DNA of 64,000 nt from Ureibacillus yapensis (lineage in GTDB: Bacteria; Bacillota; Bacilli; Bacillales_A; Planococcaceae), in the NCBI RefSeq assembly GCF_003515775.1, contig NZ_QWEI01000003.1:186001-250000 (forward strand). Reading direction: 5' to 3'. The notes beneath the pieces were generated by a model. That model did not search any database, was not told the DNA's origin, and saw only the letters and a program-made list of their open reading frames with translations. This document shows, one piece after another, positions 1-9,408 of this stretch. The position numbers were made by a program, and so were the translations under genes. Numbering within the stretch: the stretch's first letter is position 1; every line of letters starts with the position of its first letter.

Positions 1-283
1 TTTCACTATATGTTAAAGAACTATTGATATAAGCAGCCGAGATCCCATTGGAATGAAGCAAATCTACCTGATCTTTCATTAGGGAAATGAGAGGCGAGAT
101 GACAAGTGTTGTTCCTTCCATGCATAATGCCGGCACCTGGTAGCATAAGGATTTTCCTCCACCGGTGGGCATCACGCATAAGGTGTCTTTTCCGTTAAGC
201 ACGTTGTCGATGACTTGTTGTTGGCCAATGCGGAAACTTTGATATCCAAAGTATTGTTTTAGTATTTGCTGTGCCAAAAGCAA
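1..283 (-). CDS. recQ: ATP-dependent DNA helicase RecQ, N-terminal part (runs off the window)
   Basis: Reading leftwards from a TTG at 283, preceded by an AAAGGGGGG ribosome binding site, the frame stays open to the window edge for about 94 codons. The translation carries the Superfamily 2 helicase motif 0 region ([10 protein letters not shown]), a Walker A motif ([12 protein letters not shown]) and motif Ia ([12 protein letters not shown]), which together are typical of RecQ. RecQ unwinds DNA 3'-5' during recombination and repair. Only the first part of the DEAH helicase domain is present, so completeness cannot be judged. No ATG lies near the binding site, so the TTG start is the best supported. 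Confidence 0.9.
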   Translation of the reverse strand, partial: MLLAQQILKQYFGYQSFRIGQQQVIDNVLNGKDTLCVMPTGGGKSLCYQVPALCMEGTTLVISPLISLMKDQVDLLHSNGISAAYINSSLTYSE

Positions 284-422
284 TATGTACCCCCCTTTAT
301 TAATTCAAGTTCCATGATATTATACTATGAAACAAACAGAAACAACATTGTAGCCCTTGGAAAGCGCCAAATATAAAAAATCAGGTTTTTGAAAAGGATT
401 TTAGTAAACAATCAGCCGTCAT

Positions 423-460
423 AAAATATAAAAAGAGATGTCCCAAAAATAGAGACACCT
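423..460 (-). terminator. Rho-independent terminator after the MFS gene
   Basis: On the minus strand AGGTGTCTC pairs with GGGACATCT (two G-U pairs) around a short T-rich loop and is followed by a T-rich run. It closes the aromatic-acid operon. Confidence 0.75.
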
Positions 461-495
461 CCTTGAAATTAGCAGGATCGGATTGTTCTTGATTT

Positions 496-1944
496 CTACT
501 GTGCTGTCACTGGCTCTGAAGCCTTCACCCTTTTGCGGGCTCTTGTTGAAATTAAAATAATGCAAATACAGCTTGCAGCAATTAGCGCACCATCCAATAA
601 TAATGGCGCACTCCAGCTTTCTGTTCGATCTCGCAAGACACCTGAAATGACCGGGGACAGCAATGCACCGAATTCAGCGATCAAGTTCCATAAACCAAAC
701 GCGGAACCGCGATGCTCTGCTGGTGCCAAATCCGATATAAACGCATGTTGAATGGATTGTACGGCAAAGAACAGCGTACCCGATATGAACAAAATCGTGG
801 ACATAACCGCTAAACTAGAAGCACCGCTCATTAAATAAAAGGCGAAAATGAATACAGATGCTGCGAAAGCAACGGTTAAAATAAATAAAATATTCCGTCG
901 TCCATTTTCGATCGATGCAACTTTATCGGAAATATAGCCGCCTAATGGGAAGCCGATCAATCCTGCAATTGCATTAAATGATGCTACCAGGGCAGCGGTC
1001 AATAATGTACCGCCCCCGAAATCCTGGACGATTGAAACGGACCAGAAACTATAGAACCATAAGTGCCACATGATAGGAATAGCCGATAGATAAAGCAAAA
1101 ATAAATTGCGGTTTTTTAGTACCGGCCGTACTTCCTTCTTCGTTTTGTAAATATAAAAAACAAAGCCTATCGAGAACACTGTAAAGATGGCGGCGATTAA
1201 CCCCTCGGACAGACCGAGAGCATCCGTTATGATATAAACGCCCATAATGATTATTAGAAAGATGATCGAGTAGCTCCCTAAACCTTTGACGGAATTTTTA
1301 AATCCATCCGGTTTCGCTTTTGCATCGGCAGATTTAGGAATCACTCTTGACATAACAATCGCCACGATTATGGTACTCGCACCCAATAATAGAAATGGCG
1401 ATTTCCATGCATTATTTCCCATAATCGGAACTGCCCATTCGATTAAATAAACGGTTCCTACTAATCCAAGTGTCAAACCTACCGATAGTCCACCCATTAC
1501 AATTCCCATTCCGAGACCCAGCTTTTTGGGCGGCGTTACTTGGGCAATCAACGACCGGTCATTGGAGTAAAACGCCCCTTCACCAAGCCCTGTTAATACA
1601 CGCAGGGCAATGAATACAAGCAATCCTTCAAACAGACCGGTCATAACTGTCGTAATGCCGGCCCATAATAAACTCAAGATTACCATGTTGCGATGCCCGT
1701 ATTTATCGCCGAAGTATCCCCCCGGGAACTGAGTCAGCATGTAACCTGCAAAAAATAAACTTCCCAATAAACCACCAAGCGCATAAGGGTTTGATGAATC
1801 TGCCAAAAATGCTACGTCATTTGCGATCATCCAGGAAACGACCGGTCCTGTAATTGTCCGGTCAAAATAGGCAAAAACCCAACCTACAAATAACATTCCC
1901 CAAATTCGTTTATACGGCTGTTCTGCTTCTGTTGCTGTATTCAT
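496..1944 (-). CDS. MFS transporter, probably for an aromatic or organic acid
   Basis: This 482-residue protein has the length and about twelve hydrophobic segments of a major facilitator carrier, with the loop 2-3 motif GGYFGDKYGHRNMV near residue 75 and a second-half counterpart GGYISDKV near residue 336. It most resembles the anion:cation symporter group that imports aromatic and sugar acids. It starts at an ATG behind GGGGGTATGATGT. It is the last gene of a run with a FAD monooxygenase (67 bp upstream) and a PaaK-type CoA ligase, so it probably imports their aromatic substrate. The substrate itself cannot be read from the sequence. Confidence 0.85.
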   Translation of the reverse strand: MNTATEAEQPYKRIWGMLFVGWVFAYFDRTITGPVVSWMIANDVAFLADSSNPYALGGLLGSLFFAGYMLTQFPGGYFGDKYGHRNMVILSLLWAGITTVMTGLFEGLLVFIALRVLTGLGEGAFYSNDRSLIAQVTPPKKLGLGMGIVMGGLSVGLTLGLVGTVYLIEWAVPIMGNNAWKSPFLLLGASTIIVAIVMSRVIPKSADAKAKPDGFKNSVKGLGSYSIIFLIIIMGVYIITDALGLSEGLIAAIFTVFSIGFVFYIYKTKKEVRPVLKNRNLFLLYLSAIPIMWHLWFYSFWSVSIVQDFGGGTLLTAALVASFNAIAGLIGFPLGGYISDKVASIENGRRNILFILTVAFAASVFIFAFYLMSGASSLAVMSTILFISGTLFFAVQSIQHAFISDLAPAEHRGSAFGLWNLIAEFGALLSPVISGVLRDRTESWSAPLLLDGALIAASCICIILISTRARKRVKASEPVTAQ

Positions 1945-2011
1945 ACATCATACCCCCTTTGGAACGAATCATGAAAGGAAGGCCATCCCGTTCCTTCCTT
2001 TCACTGAATTA

Positions 2012-3226
2012 TCAATATTTTGTCGATAGTTTAGGCGGACCAGAACGTGGACCGAATGGACCTTCATCCAGCCACTTCCCTAGCGCAGGAATATGGGGCG
2101 CCAGGAATGCTGCCATTTCACGTTTTAGTCTAATCTCTTCATTTGTGCCTTGAATATGTTCAAGAGCCAAATTGGAACATTCGCGGTTCCATAATCCTGC
2201 CGATAGACGTTCATCCGCAGCTGCTTGAATAGCTGCGCGTCTTTGTTCCGGATCTGACTCTACCTTGAGTGCTTTTGCAATTCCATCAACCGCCACCGTT
2301 GCATCCGGTACCCCCGAATTTAGGCCGCGTGCCCCAAATGGAGCAAATAGGTGTGCTGCTTCACCGGCTAGAATGACCCGATTATTTTCATCGGTATATT
2401 TGTCGGCTACAACTTGGTAGAAGGTATACGTCGAGATCCATGTGATTCGATCTGCATATTTCGGATCCATCACTTTCGGCAGCCACTCGCGAACGCCTTC
2501 TTCGGAGCCATACCAATTGCGATCATCCTCATCAAATAACTGAAGATCAATTCGCCATCCTCCTGCGAACGGTACATGCATGACATTGCGTCCCCCTGCA
2601 TCCGGATGTTGGTAATGGAATACTCGTTCAATAGGCAGTGGGTTTTCCCGGTCTTCTTCTACATCCACTACGATAAACGCATCGGATTTACGTGGACCTT
2701 CAAAGTTAATGCCGACTGATTGACGAACAACGGAACGTGCTCCATCCGCCCCAATAACATACTTTGCAAACCAAGAACCATTCTCTGTTTCTACCGTTGC
2801 TCCTTCTTCATTTGTTGATACGTTTGTTACAGGTTCTCCCCAAACAAATTCAACTCCTGCTTCCAGGCAGCGTCGATACATCGCTTTCTCAATTTCGTGT
2901 TGATGCAAACTTGAAAAGGCTGGCAATGTATTTGGCTTTGGCGGCTCATATACTCGTTTATATACTTCGTCTCCTTTATATAAGGATCGTTTAACCGGCC
3001 AGACGACCCCAATATTGGCTAATTCCATTCCCAGCCCCGGCGAAATGCCTTCCAGTAATTGAAGGGTTGCTTTGTGAATATAAATCGCACGGCTTCCCGC
3101 ACGTTCACGCCCTTCCTTTTCCGCTTCCAAAATCGTTGCCTTGATGCCTTTGCTCTGCAAGGCAAGTGCTGCAGTCATTCCAACCGGACCCGCACCAATT
3201 ACTAGTACTTCTCTTTCATTTGCCAT
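2012..3226 (-). CDS. FAD-dependent aromatic monooxygenase (PHBH/MhpA-like)
   Basis: A 404-residue flavoprotein hydroxylase. The N-terminal GAGPVGMTAALAL is the dinucleotide-binding GxGxxG motif, GADGARSVVR (about residue 160) is the DG motif, and LAGEAAHLFAPFGARGLNSG (about 285-305) is the GD motif, with Glu in place of the usual Asp. The family (p-hydroxybenzoate hydroxylase, 3-(3-hydroxyphenyl)propionate hydroxylase) hydroxylates aromatic rings with NAD(P)H and O2. It sits 19 bp behind a CoA ligase, so the substrate could be a free aromatic acid or its CoA thioester (compare salicylyl-CoA 5-hydroxylase). The C terminus is short and lacks the thioredoxin-like domain of phenol hydroxylases. 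Confidence 0.85.
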   Translation of the reverse strand: MANEREVLVIGAGPVGMTAALALQSKGIKATILEAEKEGRERAGSRAIYIHKATLQLLEGISPGLGMELANIGVVWPVKRSLYKGDEVYKRVYEPPKPNTLPAFSSLHQHEIEKAMYRRCLEAGVEFVWGEPVTNVSTNEEGATVETENGSWFAKYVIGADGARSVVRQSVGINFEGPRKSDAFIVVDVEEDRENPLPIERVFHYQHPDAGGRNVMHVPFAGGWRIDLQLFDEDDRNWYGSEEGVREWLPKVMDPKYADRITWISTYTFYQVVADKYTDENNRVILAGEAAHLFAPFGARGLNSGVPDATVAVDGIAKALKVESDPEQRRAAIQAAADERLSAGLWNRECSNLALEHIQGTNEEIRLKREMAAFLAPHIPALGKWLDEGPFGPRSGPPKLSTKY

Positions 3227-3245
3227 TTTTAAACCCCCTATTATG

Positions 3246-4538
3246 TTATTTTTCTACTAAACATCTTTCTGGATTGTCATTTCGTAAATCAAGCACACGT
3301 TTTGCTTTCATTTCAAAACGAGGGAGCGTATTTTCTTCCACATGCTCTACTTCTATCCGTAACCCAATCCGCTCACGCAATAAATTCGAGAGAGATGGAA
3401 CAATTTCTTGCGGTCCTTCAATTTGCAATTTAATCTGGTGCATCTCTTGTTCGATATAATAGATAATACGGAATTCCTTAATGGCACTAAATTCGCGGAC
3501 AATGGCCTCTATTGACGAAGGATAAATATTCACGCCTCGAATGACGACCATGTCATCGGTTCTGCCCACAATGCCTCCAGGCAGGAATTGATAGTGATTG
3601 CCGCAAGCGCATTGTTCTGTTTGGTAGATGACCGCATCCCCTGTGCGATAGCGAATCATCGGATAACCAAAGCGCCCCAAGTTTGTAAGCACCAATTCGC
3701 CTTGTTCGCCAGGTTTTACATGCTGAAGCGTCTCCGGATTGATCACTTCCATTATGAATTCGCTTTCATTCACATGTATGCCTTTTTGTTCTTGACATGA
3801 GTAGCCGTATGCCCCCATCTCCGTCATGCCGATATGATCGAAAAGTTTTGCGCCCCAGAAATTTTCGATCTGGGCACGGGTTGATGGTACAGATCCCCCA
3901 GGCTCTCCAGCAGTAATAATGGTACGGATTGCCGAGTTTTTAATATCCAGCCCAAGCTTCTCTGCTACTTCAGCTAAATGCAGTGCATAGCTTGGCGTAC
4001 ATAAAAGAACCGTTGCGTTATTGCCAATCATGCTTTTCAGGCGTTCTTCAGATGACATTGAGCCTCCCGGTATCGCAAGTGCCCCTAATTTCCGGATTCC
4101 TTCATGGGCAGCCCAGAAACCGATGAAAGGTCCGAATGAGAAAGCCAGGTAACAGCTATCAGCTTTTGTAACACCGGAACTTTTTAATACTTCTTTCCAG
4201 CAATTCGCCCACCAATCCCAGCTTACTTGTGTATCCAGTACTTTCAGCGGCCTGCCTGTTGTCCCGGAAGTTTGATGATAGCGGATATAGCTATCTTGGG
4301 GATAGGAATGATTTCTGCCCAGCGGCGCATAGTCGATTTGATCTTGTGCAAGCTCCTTCTTCGTTGTAAAAGGAAGACGGCTTAAATCTTCAAAATCCTT
4401 AATAGGCAAATGAACTCCATCCAGCTTCTCTTTATAAAATTCATTGAAATTGGAGATAAATACCAAAAGCTCATTTAAACGTTGAAATTGATATTGTCTT
4501 AACCCTACTTCTGTTTCATAAACTTGATGAACTGTCAT
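3246..4538 (-). CDS. Phenylacetate-CoA ligase (PaaK) family aryl-CoA ligase
   Basis: An adenylate-forming enzyme of about 430 residues that activates an aromatic acid with ATP and CoA. It shows the PaaK-type P-loop TSGTTGRPLKV (about residues 94-104), the adenylate-binding stretch around DHIGMTEMGAYGYS (about 240), a cysteine pair in EQCACGNHY, and the PaaK C-terminal subdomain beginning near GRTDDMVVIRGVNIYPS. The start at 4538 is preferred over 4553 because GAGGAGG lies 6 bp before that ATG. It is the first gene of a three-gene operon with a flavin hydroxylase and an MFS carrier. The substrate is unknown: no other paa genes are in the window, so phenylacetate is not assured. Confidence 0.88.
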   Translation of the reverse strand: MTVHQVYETEVGLRQYQFQRLNELLVFISNFNEFYKEKLDGVHLPIKDFEDLSRLPFTTKKELAQDQIDYAPLGRNHSYPQDSYIRYHQTSGTTGRPLKVLDTQVSWDWWANCWKEVLKSSGVTKADSCYLAFSFGPFIGFWAAHEGIRKLGALAIPGGSMSSEERLKSMIGNNATVLLCTPSYALHLAEVAEKLGLDIKNSAIRTIITAGEPGGSVPSTRAQIENFWGAKLFDHIGMTEMGAYGYSCQEQKGIHVNESEFIMEVINPETLQHVKPGEQGELVLTNLGRFGYPMIRYRTGDAVIYQTEQCACGNHYQFLPGGIVGRTDDMVVIRGVNIYPSSIEAIVREFSAIKEFRIIYYIEQEMHQIKLQIEGPQEIVPSLSNLLRERIGLRIEVEHVEENTLPRFEMKAKRVLDLRNDNPERCLVEK

Positions 4539-4638
4539 AGTAGCCCTCCTCATAAATCGAATTTTCTATATTTAGAAAATTGTTAATTATCAATATAGGG
4601 AACATGTTAAGGTCAAAATCAATTTTTGAAAAGGCTTT

Positions 4639-4657
4639 AATTCCGCTATGTGGAATT
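4639..4657. promoter_or_regulatory. Palindrome AATTCC-N7-GGAATT, candidate operator of the aromatic operon
   Basis: A perfect 6+6 inverted repeat with a 7-bp centre lies about 100 bp upstream of the CoA ligase start. The TTCC-N7-GGAA layout matches two palindromes at the pxp locus in this window. IclR-family regulators often bind such sites. No regulator gene adjoins this operon. Confidence 0.45.
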
Positions 4658-4911
4658 TCTGGCAACTTTTTTAGATAAATATACTTTTTTCTTTACGAGT
4701 TTTCTTAGTTTTGAAATAAAAAAGTCCTGTACTATTACAAGTCCTGTTTTAAAGTTCAAATGACATACGATATGAAAAAAACCACCTCAACATTATGGAA
4801 ATATGTGTAAATGATTAAAAAGCATGTCAGTGCAGCTATTTACATATTGATTCTTATTTTTGCTTGAATCTTCCGTGCTGTAATAGAAACATTTTGTTTA
4901 AGTAAAGATTC

Positions 4912-4996
4912 AGAGGAGGAACGTAAATGATTTGAGTTAGTAATGCAGGTCTTCGTTACGTAGATCACAAACTATTTGAAAATATATATATTAAAA
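4912..4996 (+). pseudogene. Degenerate copy of the 5' end of the downstream ABC-F gene
   Basis: From the ATG at 4927, about 23 codons align without gaps to the first 23 codons of the ABC-F gene at 5832. By eye about 57 of 70 bases are identical. Codon 3 is TGA where the intact gene has CAA, and similarity ends at 4995. A ribosome binding site (CAGAGGAGG) is also kept just upstream, as at the real gene. It cannot encode a useful product. A partial duplication that has since decayed is the simplest reading. Confidence 0.75.
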
Positions 4997-5053
4997 ATGC
5001 CCTCCATCAATTATTCTGGAAGGCATAAGTAAAGCACCCTCAATTGAGAGTGC
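4997..5053 (-). terminator. Two tandem hairpins downstream of the small Cys-pair gene
   Basis: On the minus strand GCACTCTC-AATT-GAGGGTGC followed by TTTACTT forms a terminator-like hairpin. A second stem, ATGCCTTCC...GGAGGGCAT, lies directly beyond it and is followed by TTTTTAA. Together they separate this gene from the ABC-F remnant. Confidence 0.6.
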
Positions 5054-5061
5054 CCTATATT

Positions 5062-5298
5062 TTATACACTTGGTATTGAATCCGTTGTTTTGTTTTTACT
5101 TTCACACTTAGGACATTTAACGACTATTTCCAATTCTACCATTACACCATTTGTAGCTGGAACGTTACCAGTCGCTACTACTGATTCAGCAATGACTGAA
5201 TCTGTTTTAATCATTTTAGTGGAACCTAATTCGCCCACATAATTAATATTCTGACCACATACATAACATGTCGTCTCTCCGAAAATTGGTTTTTCCAT
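5062..5298 (-). CDS. Small protein with two Cys pairs (zinc-ribbon-like), function unknown
   Basis: I do not recognise this family. The 78-residue product starts at the ATG at 5298, which follows AAGGAAGGTGA; an ATG 36 bp upstream has no such site. It contains CYVC near the N terminus and CPKC near the C terminus. The spacing suits a treble-clef or zinc-ribbon fold, with a Val/Thr-rich beta-like stretch between. There is no signal peptide or membrane segment. Three exact Spo0A boxes lie 25-160 bp upstream, so it may be controlled at the onset of sporulation (inference). Tandem hairpins follow it. Confidence 0.65.
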   Translation of the reverse strand: MEKPIFGETTCYVCGQNINYVGELGSTKMIKTDSVIAESVVATGNVPATNGVMVELEIVVKCPKCESKNKTTDSIPSV

Positions 5299-5322
5299 TT
5301 CTTTCACCTTCCTTCTATCTAC

Positions 5323-5457
5323 TAAATTCGACAAAAAGACTTATTTTACCTTTGGAATAAATTTGACAATCTTGTTAACTTATAGTTACAGAAGATTGTC
5401 GAATTATAGAGACATAATTTAATTAAACACTCCTGGCATCGATTAAATTCGACAAAA
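5323..5457. promoter_or_regulatory. Three exact Spo0A boxes (TGTCGAA/TTCGACA)
   Basis: TTCGACA occurs at 5327-5333 and 5448-5454 and its complement TGTCGAA at 5397-5403. The outer two lie in identical 14-mers (TAAATTCGACAAAA). TGTCGAA is the established core of the Spo0A binding site in Bacillus. A cluster of three in 130 bp is far above chance. They precede the small Cys-pair gene on the minus strand, and the ABC-F gene lies about 380 bp to the right. Confidence 0.6.
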
Positions 5458-5745
5458 GAAATGCATTCCCTTTGTAAGATAAATGTTGAAACCAACCTTT
5501 CTCCACTATATATGCCTATGTGTCTAATAATCTTTCTACTATGTAATAAAAATGCCGCAGTAATTAATGCTAAGTTTCACTTCAGCAAGTCTTGAATCGT
5601 AATTACTTTACCTAGCATGAAATAATTGTTACTCCCTCTTTATTCATTATTAGGATGATAATTAGAGAACATCCTCAACATTTACTTACCTATTTTGTTC
5701 CTTCTTTACAAACGCTATAAATTATTTAATTTAAATTGCATAATG

Positions 5746-5754
5746 TGTTATAAT
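5746..5754 (+). promoter_or_regulatory. Extended -10 promoter of the ABC-F gene
   Basis: TGTTATAAT is a perfect TGn-TATAAT extended -10 element about 77 bp before the start codon. The -35 region is weak, as is common for extended -10 promoters. Confidence 0.55.
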
Positions 5755-5819
5755 GAAAAGCATTGCGTATATAGATTTAAACATTGATAAACCGCATAAT
5801 ATCCATTCTTTTTAGATGA

Positions 5820-7436
<1,617 letters not shown>

Positions 7437-7445
7437 TTCCAGCCC

Positions 7446-7478
7446 CCCCTAACAAAGGTTCTGTTAGGGGATTTTTTT
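7446..7478 (+). terminator. Terminator of the ABC-F gene
   Basis: CCCCTAACA and TGTTAGGGG form a perfect 9-bp stem with a 7-base loop, followed by ATTTTTTT. Confidence 0.9.
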
Positions 7479-7583
7479 CGTCGCCACTTTAGTTTACATA
7501 ACATTATTACGACAATTATATTGCTTTTATAAAAGAATTATCTATAGAATACAAATAAGTTCTTAATTGAGGAGGTTTTCGAA

Positions 7584-8270
7584 TTGAAACAGCTTTTATT
7601 GATTTTATGTACCATTTTGCTTTTAGTTGGCTGCAGCAGCCAAGATGAGAAAGCAGGAGAAACTCAAGAAACTAAGGATTCTTCTATTAGCGGCGACACA
7701 GAAATCGCCGATAATAAAAAGCAAGCAAACAGCGATGAAACTGAGGCTGTTGATTTTAAAAGATATTTTAAACCTGATCAATCTATTGCCTACTTTCTTG
7801 GCGAGGGAAATGAATTCGCTAGTTACAAGGAAAAAACAATCTGGTTATCAGATGAGTATGTTGCAACCGTGGTTTATTCAGGTGCAACCGTGATGAAAAT
7901 ATACCGAGTGCTGGAAGATCGCATTGACTTGGTTTCAGATGAAATGATTGATGAAACGCATGAAGAGGCATCTTATCCAAATCCAGCTGCCCTCGATGAA
8001 TTCTCTCCGATGGAAACATCTTTAGCGGGACCTCTGGAGGTTGGTACAATCTTTGGCAATTGGACAATTACCGAAACCAATTTGACACTTGAAACACCCT
8101 ACAAAACATTCGAGAACGTATTTGTCATTGAAGAGTCAGGGGATGATTTTACGAATCGAAAATATTTTGCCCCCGATGTTGGTTTGATTAAGACCGAATC
8201 GATCATGGCCGTTGAACAAACAGAAGAAGTGGTTGTTACCTCCACATTGGAAAACATTGAACTTCCATAG
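7584..8270 (+). CDS. Putative lipoprotein of unknown function
   Basis: The 228-residue product begins with a short positively charged hydrophobic signal and the lipobox LLVGC (Cys17), followed by an acidic Ser/Asp/Glu-rich linker to about residue 52. It should therefore be anchored to the outer face of the membrane after cleavage by Lsp. The start is TTG at 7584, seven to eight bases after GGAGG. The C-terminal half ([12 protein letters not shown]...[14 protein letters not shown]) resembles a beta-rich segment common in Bacillales lipoproteins of unknown role. It is a single gene between a terminator and the convergent cold-shock gene. No enzymatic motif is visible. Confidence 0.8.
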
Positions 8271-8373
8271 TTAGAGATTCCCCATTTTTCTAAATATTGC
8301 ATGGCTCCTATTGAATGCCGCCATTTCTCTTTACAGGGGGCTGTCTCAAACACACGTCCCCTCTTTTCTGATA

Positions 8374-8406
8374 TAAAAAAGAGACATCCCCATCTTGGGA
8401 TGCCTC
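8374..8406 (-). terminator. Terminator of the cold-shock gene
   Basis: On the minus strand GAGGCATCCC pairs with GGGATGTCTC (one G-U pair) around a 6-base loop and is followed by TTTTTT. Confidence 0.85.
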
Positions 8407-8434
8407 GAAAAAACGAATGTTTAGTTAGTCAAAA

Positions 8435-8635
8435 TTAAAGTTTTACAACATTAGCAGCTTGTGGTCCGCGGTTTCCATCAACAACCTCGAATTCCACTTT
8501 TTGACCTTCGTCAAGTGTTTTGAATCCTTCACCTTGAATAGCAGAGAAGTGTACGAATACATCGTTTTCGCCTTCTACTTCGATGAAACCAAAACCTTTT
8601 TCTGAGTTAAACCATTTTACTGTACCTTGTTTCAT
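8435..8635 (-). CDS. Cold-shock protein, CspA/CspB family
   Basis: A 66-residue single cold-shock domain. It has both RNA-binding motifs, KGFGFI (RNP1, residues 13-18) and VFVHF (RNP2, 26-30), and the family start [10 protein letters not shown]. Such proteins bind single-stranded RNA and DNA and act as RNA chaperones. The ATG follows a purine-rich site (GGAGG) in the leader. The transcript has a leader of about 150 nt with a very stable hairpin and a strong promoter, as is typical of cold-shock genes. Which csp paralogue this is cannot be decided from sequence alone. Confidence 0.96.
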   Translation of the reverse strand: MKQGTVKWFNSEKGFGFIEVEGENDVFVHFSAIQGEGFKTLDEGQKVEFEVVDGNRGPQAANVVKL

Positions 8636-8694
8636 TTAAGAAAACCTCCAAAAAATATAAATATTAACAATATGCGCTTTTTACCGAAATAAAA

Positions 8695-8752
8695 ATTCAC
8701 ATATTACGAAGAGTACCGACATTACACCGATCACTCTTTGTAATATGTGAAT
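8695..8752 (-). promoter_or_regulatory. Long hairpin in the cold-shock mRNA leader
   Basis: Arms 8695-8714 and 8733-8752 are inverted repeats of 20 bases with a single mismatch, separated by an 18-base loop. The stem lies between the promoter and the ribosome binding site with no T run after it, so it is more likely an RNA structure in the leader than a terminator. Confidence 0.8.
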
Positions 8753-8789
8753 CATTTGTACCCGGTCTTGAACTTTTATTGTTGTCTTT

Positions 8790-8817
8790 AGTATACCATC
8801 TTATGACAATTTGTCAA
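8790..8817 (-). promoter_or_regulatory. SigA promoter of the cold-shock gene
   Basis: On the minus strand TTGACA, a 16-bp spacer ending in TGG, and TATACT. Transcription would start near 8783, giving a leader of about 148 nt. Confidence 0.75.
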
Positions 8818-8881
8818 ACGATTTATCCAACTTTTTTTCCAATTTTCATTTATTTCAGTAAATTGTATAAAATCATTGGAG

Positions 8882-9160
8882 CTACTCTTTCAACCCTTCA
8901 CAAATGATTCCATGATATACTTGGATATCATCCTCACATGCTTCACAATATACCCTTTCTTCGTCCTTCCAAAACGCAAAATAGTTATTTTTTTTTGATT
9001 CATACTTATATTGTTTGCGAAATTCAGCCAAAGTATGCGCCAGGCACTGTTGAAATTCCTTTTCAGAGAGAAATTCCTTTGTAAAAACAATCTGTTCTTC
9101 CCAACCATCAAATTTCCACCATGGTTCATATTCCGCTTTCATATAAATTATTTTGTACAC
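8882..9160 (-). CDS. DUF1033 family protein
   Basis: A 92-residue soluble protein beginning at GTG 9160 after GAAAGGCAGG. The N-terminal YEPWWKFDGWEE and the acidic C-terminal half (YCEACEDDIQVYHG) match the small DUF1033 family of Bacillales, whose role is unknown. The frame is open upstream to 9424, but that extension overlaps the divergent xpaC gene and is hydrophobic and unlike the family, so the shorter start is chosen. An ATG six codons in is a less likely alternative. Confidence 0.68.
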   Translation of the reverse strand: MYKIIYMKAEYEPWWKFDGWEEQIVFTKEFLSEKEFQQCLAHTLAEFRKQYKYESKKNNYFAFWKDEERVYCEACEDDIQVYHGIICEGLKE

Positions 9161-9408
9161 TTTTGACGTACCTGCCTTTCCATTAATATGTATTCTAATG
9201 GAAAACTCTATGCTATGTCTAATCAGTTGACTTGCCCCGCTCCATCGCTCATTAAATAAAAGAATAATCATTGCAAATACTAGGTATGTATTAGAATCAA
9301 AACTTTGTACTAGAAACAAAATGTATTTTATAATAAGGATAAGTACATTTTGAAACTTTTCGACCATCCAATACGTAATACTATTAATAGAAAAAAGGAG
9401 GTACGAAT

